From: Buxus sempervirens | Taxonomy: Eukaryota > Streptophyta > Magnoliopsida > Buxales > Buxaceae | Reading direction: 5' to 3' | NCBI GenBank assembly: GCA_947561395.2 | Contig: OX387182.1 | Coordinates: forward strand, 56,319,283-56,383,282 | DNA length: 64,000 nt | Shown: in pieces, positions 57,546 to 64,000 of the stretch | Position numbering within the stretch: the stretch's first letter is position 1 | Layout: each line of letters opens with the position of its first letter | Program-made: the position numbers and the translations under genes | The notes under the pieces: model-generated | What the model was told of the DNA's origin: nothing | The model's database searches: none | Seen by the model: only the letters and a program-made list of their open reading frames with translations

Positions 57546-58848
57546 TTAGAGGGAAGATATGGTCTGGACAGTGCTTAAGACGAGAACAAAGATTCCAGCA
57601 AGAAACGCGATGACTGTCCATGGGGTACTGAAATATTTGTGCAGCCATTCAGTCATCCAGTTTGTGCATTTGTTCTTGTATATCTTCGATCTCAATGCCT
57701 TCTGCTACTTTTGCGTAGGTTAAAGGATGTGGCATCAACCCATTAGCAATCTCATTGAACCACTTGGCCACTTCTTCATCGCTGCCGAGCCAGTTTTGAA
57801 CTATGCCTTCTGATCTAAGCTCCTTCACATCACTTGGAAGATCAATGAGTTTATCCATGAAACAGATGTAAGAGGTAATCCCATAATCATCAGGAGTATC
57901 AGGACATGCTTCATAGGCAATCATGTTCAAGAACCTGGCCTTGCTTGAACCATCAATGATTACTGGAGGGAGCCTCAATGTTCCAGAAATGATGCCTGGT
58001 TTTAAGCTAATGTCATTAATACACGGAGTCTTGCTCTTCTTGAACTTAATACCTGCAGTTTGAAGCTCCTTCACCGATCACCGATCAAAAGGTTTGATCC
58101 CTCAATGTTCGAAAGGTTTGCCCACCGGCACCTACCTGAGGAGAATCAGTAGTTGAACTCCTTCCAAGGAGCTGAGTTCTCACAAGTTCAAGAAGATGAA
58201 GAGGTTCAGCACCTGACTCCTCAGAATCGGACTCTAGGGCCCTAATTCGCAACTTGATAAAAGCCTTAAGGCCCTTAACCATGGCAATCCCTCCATCTTC
58301 AGGAAATTTCAAGCTCATTAGAGCCTGAAGAACTACAAAGGGGAGTTGGTTCTCCAGCAAGATCAAGTCCCTTCCTACAGAGGGAATGTGGTGTAACTTC
58401 ATTTTTATGCCTTCGACATTGTTGTTCATTATGCAATTAATAAAATGCAGAATGAAACAACCATCAAGGAACATCATACGCACGAATTCTTTGTCACTGA
58501 ACTGAGTTGTAGAATCTGCAGTGTAGCACCCTCTTGCATTGCTGGACACTGCTGCAACACTGTTGTAGAAGGCATCAATATAATGTTTTTGTTGCTGCTG
58601 TCTTGCACGAATTGTCGCACAGTTGGAATCTTGATCTTCTCTGTTAGCTGGAGCTCAGGCTTTCCATGGTGGTAAGGACCGATGGAAAATATCATGGGAT
58701 CAAAACAATTGTCCTTGTTGTGGAGATCTCGCAGCATCTTAGGAACCAGCTGTATCTTGGGCTTTGGCTCCTCCCCTCCATCCTGCATTATAGAAATTAA
58801 CCACTCTTTGTCGTTGCTGGTACCGAAACTTGTACTGCCTTTTTTTGT
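57546..58848 (-). pseudogene. DUF247 (UPF0481) family protein, three frame breaks
   Basis: DUF247 (PF03140) proteins are plant membrane-associated proteins, mostly of unknown role; in grasses two act in self-incompatibility. The minus strand reads IQLVPKMLRDLHNKDNCFDP, MIFSIGPYHHGKPEL, then FVRMMFLDGCFILHFI, DLILLENQLPFVVLQAL, LRLPPVIIDGS, RFLNMIAYEACP, and a C-terminal membrane helix FSTPWTVIAFLAGIFVLVLS with stop at 57546. Frame breaks lie near 58585 (before DAFYNSVAAVSSNARGC), at 58072-58085 (a 7-bp tandem duplication CACCGATCACCGAT) and near 57655 (before NWMTEWLHKY). The upstream end runs into repeat block beta, and no proper start codon is evident. Confidence 0.85.
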
Positions 58849-58849
58849 T

Positions 58850-59316
58850 GTAAGCTTGGTATATGGGGGACTGCATAACAAAGAAAAGAATATGTATTGG
58901 GTTTTGAAATAAGAGATGTTTCGCAGGTGTAAAAGAAGATTATTTCAGACTTTCAGATATGTGTGATGGTGATACTGGATTCACTTCCTTCCATAGGACT
59001 AAAGGCCTTTGCATCACTTTATCTGCTCTCATTTCGTAAATTCCTGCTTGTTCTCTCTGTGCAGTGCTAGGAATCATATATGGAAAGAAATGAATAGCAT
59101 CTTCTGCAAACTAGAGAGAATAGATTGGAACTTGATCTAAGGATCCTGCCTGGAACTGAAACTAAGGATCTTATGAATCATATTGTATTGATATTTAATC
59201 TCTACCTATGCTGCTGCATTGCTATGTTCAATTGGGCATCCTCAGACCCAATTAAGAATAAGGTAGGATTGCTCACACAGTTTTAAAATCTTGTTAGACA
59301 AGTAAGCTAGTCTGGA
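58850..59316. repeat. Duplicated unit, copy 3, left part
   Basis: Parts of blocks beta and gamma matching 55780-56310. The unit resumes at 63265 after the LTR insertion. Confidence 0.75.
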
Positions 59317-59321
59317 AAGAG

Positions 59322-62300
59322 TGTAACGCCCCGAATCCGGGTTACGTGAAATAAACCGTAACTCGTATCCCGAGGTGTTAGCTTTCCACACAGGATCGCT
59401 ATCAGAGTGAAGGAAAACATGAATTAAACAATAATATATATACGAAGTCAGCTAAAATCCCCAACTCACCTGAACGAAGCATAAAACCCGCCAGTATCGT
59501 CCTCTCTGAAATCTGAAAACAAAACAAACAGAATGAGATACGACTATCTCAGCAAGTAGCATGTGCATGGTCAAATATATTTAATTTAAATTTTAAAACA
59601 TGCACGATTAAAAACATACCCAACGATTAACCACGATAAATCGATTAATCCGACTAATCCGGCAAAACAATATCAAACCACAAAGTAAGGTGGGACTCGT
59701 GAAATTTGACCACTTTGTAAGGTTAAGTTCTAGCTCCAAAACAGTCCAATCTGAAAACCTCTGCCAAATCTGATACCTCTGTAAACTGATTCCAATATAT
59801 TATCTCTTGGTGGAAATCACAAGACCTCACCCTCTCCAAGGGTGGAAACGGATATCAATCCAGTCTGAGAACCACTGTCGAAAACTGACCTCACCCCCTC
59901 ATGGGGTGGAAACGGAGCTGCTGCAGCACATCCCTCATGGAAGGCCTCTTTATATAAAGGAAACGCATGAAAGGAGGCTAGACTTAAACCAAACAAATTA
60001 GACAGACTTCACTTATAAGCTAGATTATGGATCCATAATGAGCTAAGCCCTAAATAGCTTTAAATTAACCAACCAATGAGACAAATGATTCGATTAAAGT
60101 CAAAAAGTATTCCGTTGCATAAAATGACATATAATCATGTGCGATCAAGCATAACATGGGCTTCTCCAGACCAAACCACTCCCTCATGGAGTTTCAAAAT
60201 ACTTTCTCAAGTAAAACTCAAGAATAAACCAAAGTGCCTTAACAATTTAAACACGAAATCCATTTTATCCAAAACTGTCTAGATTTGCTAAAAACTAAAC
60301 TCATGTCAAATCAAATAATGCTCAAAGTATGTGAGGTCATTTATAATTAACCATATCAAATCCGGTTTCAATTAATCACTAAAGCCATCCCACAATAAAA
60401 TTTTATAGCAACAGGTACCAACAGTGAAAATACTTTACCCTTTAACCAAAAATGAAATCCAGCAATCTTTCAAAGAAAACATTATCAATTACTATTCAAG
60501 ACACAACATAAAACAGAAATTCCAATAATATTAAAATCAGGTCAAGAATTTCTCCAATCAACAAAATTTCTGAGAGCTGAAAAATCAGATTTTCTAAACT
60601 TCTACTAATTATTCCCAATAACTATTTATCCTTATTCTTTAATGTCAACCTAATTCTTGCAGGGTACTACAGCTCTTGATCTTCAATTTATACTTTGGAT
60701 AATTCAGGTCATGCCATATTTTTAGCTAATTCAATGAGTTTAAAAATCCAGTACCATAGAACATTTATCTTAGCTTTAAAATTCAGATTTTTGTTAATAC
60801 TTTACTAAGTCTAAGACCACTTAATCTCTCATCCTTATTGTCAAAAAGAGTTTCTATAGGTTACTAACAGTTCTGAAACTTCCATTTAATTCTTGAATAA
60901 CTCATGTGAAGTAATTAGATAAGCTTGACACAAAAAAATAACTTTAAAGAGTCTTCCCACTATGCTGCAGAAAATTTTCATCATACCTTTGGTATCTTGC
61001 TTCATCACAAATCTCCTAATCTGTATTCTTAATTTAACCTCCATAAGAATCTAATAATTTTAGATGTTGATTTGATCTTAAATAATCTTATTTGAACAAG
61101 TTTAGGAAACTATAACTATAGTTATATGTAAGTAAAAATTCTGTTGCACTTTGCTAAAGAAATTGAACTGTGCGCTGACCTCAGTATGTCAGCAGCCCTT
61201 GGCGCCAGGTTAGCCCACCCAAATGAAATAACTAGTGCTGACCTCCCAAGAGGTCAGCCGCACTCAGCACACCTTGGCGCCAGGCACAACTCTTACAAAA
61301 AAAAAATAGCCGCACTCCTTTGCCACTCCAATTCCTCATCACCCAAAACTGAATTCCTTCATCTTAAACACCTTTAATACCTTACAAAACCTTTAAGTAT
61401 TACATCTGAACACCCGTAGAGTTATTCTAATCAAGATTTATAAGCCTCCAGATCAATCGCTCAACTTATTTTTTTACCTCACTGATGGGAAATATATTTC
61501 CCTAAGTGACAAATTGCATGACAATACTTTGTGCAATATGTTAAAAAAATTCTGTATGTGAAGTGAAGGATAAAATTGTTGGATTGAATGAATGATAAAA
61601 AGGTATAAGTTGAAAATGGTAGGGTGAATGTGGCCTGTGTGTGCTATTGGCAGGGTTAGTTGTAACCTGCTGTAGCTACAGGCACAACTGGATTCTCGGG
61701 CAGTTCTCAGAATCAGTTGGGTTTGTTTCGTGATAGTTAGGTTGTTTTCAAGATTAGTTACAGGTGGTTACAGCAGCTATTAAGGAGTTAATAACTCTTT
61801 ATTTAAAGCTACTTGAAGCAGGAGAGAAGATGGTCTTGTGTGCTGGAAAACTTGGTGAAGAGGAAAACCAGAGGAGACTAAGGAGGAGAGGCTGCTGCAG
61901 TGTTCTGGAGGACTGTGAAAGACCAGAGAACAGGAACATTTCAGATATGGTGAAAGACTGAAATGGGCTGCCTCTTCCATTGTGAAGTGTACGTGTGAAG
62001 ATTTTGAAGTTGTCTGAAAGCATAAAGTTCAAATTGAAGAAAAGGTTGAGGATTCAATCTTTGTAAGTAACTTTTTGGTTGGGAGAAAGTTTCTGTAAAT
62101 TTGAACATAGTTGAAGTGTCTTGTTCATCTTAATACAATGTTTCAGGCTTGTTTTGCCTCAAAGAAACTTGAGGTTTCTTCTTGACATTTGTATAGGTTT
62201 TTGTTGTTAAATAGTATGAGCACTTGTCACTGTTTGTTTTCTGGTATTGTAAATTTGTTCATGATTGTTTAGGATCCAAGAGAACAGGGACATGAGATTA

Positions 62301-63259
62301 GAAATCTCACTCACTCAACTTGTTTCCAACTTGTGACAATTCAGATTTATAAATGTCTGAACTAAATTAAACCCAACAAATCTCTTCTAATATGCTGAGA
62401 ATTTTCCTAATAACACAAATACACCATTTCTGATTTAATCTAAATAAGCCAAAGATGATTCACAGATCAATGTCAACATACGAACATAAATCTGGAATTT
62501 TCTAGATTCTTCAAATCTGGATCCGTGTAAACACAAATCATGCAATCAGGGAAAACTTGAAAAGAGCTACTTGCCTCTTGTTTTCGTCTTCACCAACACA
62601 GCACCTCCTTTGGATGATCCTCACGTCCAGAATCTCCAACAGCCAATCTGAACTGGACGTTTTCTTGCTCCAACAGCAATGGACGACTTCCTCTTTTCTC
62701 CAACAAAACTCTCCACTCTTTCTCAATTCTCAAATTTGAGTTTCATCCGTTTGGCCTTCTCCCAAGTTAAACCGGTTAGAAACGCTTGGAGAGAGAGCTG
62801 TTGAGACGATCAGCAACTTCAACTTCCTTACGTTACAAAACTTTTGATTTTCTCTTATGATCCTATGCAATGCTCCACCACCATATCTCCTACACCAACC
62901 ACTCATCGATACTTGATCAAAATAATACCTTCTCAAACACAATATTACCCATACTATAACTCAATTCTAATAAAATATTCTTAACAATAATTATTTAAGC
63001 TAAACTATATTCTTACATGAAATATACACAAATCAAGATTCTTGAAATTCCCATATTGCCCTTAAATAGTTTCCACCTTAAACCAATAAATAAAAATCTA
63101 ATTAATGTTTCTATTTTTTTAATTAGAACTTCCACCCAGATTCGCCCGAGAATGCCGGTTCGACCGCTCAATCTCTCTTTCTAGACTTTCCCATCAATTA
63201 AATAAATTAGTATTTCCCTAAAACAAATTTTAATATTATTAAAATTTCGGGATTTTACA
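59322..63259. mobile_element. Large LTR-type element (3.9 kb including a nested LTR)
   Basis: It begins TGTAACGCCCCGAATCCGGG and ends TTTCGGGATTTTACA. Flanked by a perfect 5-bp duplication AAGAG (59317-59321 and 63260-63264). TGTAACGCCCCG starts are common in plant Ty3/Gypsy-type LTRs. The terminal phrase occurs once, so this looks like a single very long LTR. Its length is about 3.1 kb after subtracting the nested solo LTR and its 5-bp duplication. No gag/pol frames. A GGCGCCAGG motif occurs twice near 61200-61280. Confidence 0.8.
61483..62309. mobile_element. Nested solo LTR (827 bp), same family as 52135-52935
   Basis: It begins TGATGGGAAATATATTTCCC and ends GATTAGAAATCTCA. Flanked by a perfect 5-bp duplication CTCAC (61478-61482 and 62310-62314). 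It shares GACAAATTGCATGACA and GTAACCTGCTGTAGCTACA with the LTR in the NLR gene. It is inserted inside the larger LTR element, so it is the younger of the two insertions here. Confidence 0.9.
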
Positions 63260-63264
63260 AAGAG

Positions 63265-64000
63265 CAACAAGAATGGCTAGTGTTTTCGTAGGATTTGCAG
63301 TCTTGGATATTAGTAATAAGTACCATTATTTTATTGTGGAACTTGCATTCTGAAATTCAAATGGGTGGAAAGTAGAGACAGGGTGGTTGGGAATATACCT
63401 TCAACAATTTCTATTTATTTCTTTTTCTTTTTTTTAATTTAATAAATTTTACCCCTACTTTTCTTGCTATATAGAAGGCATGAAAAGTTACCTCACAGTG
63501 ATATTTCTCATAACTTGATTTTTTTTGGTAAATATTCTTACAGAAAACTACAAAGTGATCGAAATTTACTTCAAAAGTTTTCATTTTTGAAACAATAGAA
63601 ATTTTCTTTGAAATCCAAAATTTAAAACCATGGCTTCGGTTATCAGTAAAATGACATAGTATTCAATTCTGTAACTGCCAAATAATGAAGGATATGAAAA
63701 GTCATGTCTGTGCCCTTATAGTGTACAGTGGCTTTGTTTTCCTTTATTCTTATTATTCATTAGCTTTTAACAGAAGTTCAAGCATCTAATTGCATCCTTG
63801 TTGTCTGAAACTTCTAATTTGACAGGAATCCATCTGGTTTTACATGGCTTTTGGGTTGGTATGACATATTTCATTAACACAGGTTAATATAAACCTGTTT
63901 AAAACCCTGGGGATGGGGTTTCAGATGGGTTAACCATAAAATTCTGTGGGTTTAGAATATAAAATGAACCACCCTTACTGAATCTTCCCCGGTTTAAGCA
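63265..64000. repeat. Duplicated unit, copy 3, right part (to window end)
   Basis: It matches 56320-57060 closely, including AAAACCCTGGGGATGGGGTT and TCTTCCCCGGTTTAAGCA. It continues beyond the window. Confidence 0.8.

Noticed and set aside
54000-64000. CRISPR-like array or tRNA/rRNA genes
   Set aside because: The repeats are long and diverged without regular spacers, and no tRNA or rRNA signature was seen. This is eukaryotic nuclear DNA.

Overview
This is a 64 kb window of nuclear DNA from a flowering plant, most likely a woody eudicot. The evidence is multi-exon genes with GT-AG introns, a plant-only clock coactivator (LNK2), a CYP94 cytochrome P450, a plant annexin of the RJ4/D8 type, NLR and DUF247 relics, and dense plant-type transposons. 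Base composition is AT-rich. The species cannot be fixed from the sequence.

Layout. (1) 0.2-17 kb: a LNK2-like gene on the minus strand. I resolve eight coding exons from the start at 16432 to the stop at 596. Its 7.3 kb first intron holds a hAT-type transposase relic, a Copia pol relic and a SINE-like repeat. Three CACGTG G-boxes lie upstream. (2) 17-23.4 kb: repeats only. These are a MITE, two short Helitron-like elements, a LINE RNase H relic and a complete CACTA-type element with 3-bp target duplications. It ends 342 bp before the next gene. (3) 23.7-25.3 kb: an intact intronless CYP94-type P450 on the plus strand. (4) 25.7-33.6 kb: a block with Helitron-like ends at 30474 (5') and 25859 (3'). 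It contains decayed exons of an ISWI chromatin remodeler, another orphan exon and several families of diverged tandem repeats. A SINE, a foldback and MITEs follow.

(5) 33.7-39.1 kb: an intact six-exon annexin gene (315 aa) followed tail-to-tail by two 3' exons of the fission factor FIS1. (6) 41.4-51.7 kb: a second copy of that segment. It starts in annexin intron 2, so it lacks exons 1-2, and it has been enlarged by a 3.5 kb nested LTR-type insertion and a 2.6 kb L1-type LINE. Comparing the two copies gives empty sites for several insertions. (7) 51.7-53.7 kb: the LRR end of an NLR resistance gene, broken by one nonsense codon and an 801-bp solo LTR. (8) 54-64 kb: blocks repeated two or three times around a DUF247 pseudogene with three frame breaks. 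One block is split by a 3.9 kb LTR element, which is itself interrupted by a second solo LTR of the NLR-inserted family.

Only three loci look functional: LNK2, the CYP94 P450 and annexin copy A. They have no evident joint pathway. The rest is a record of duplication, transposition and gene decay. Target-site duplications and empty sites allow many events to be delimited to the base.
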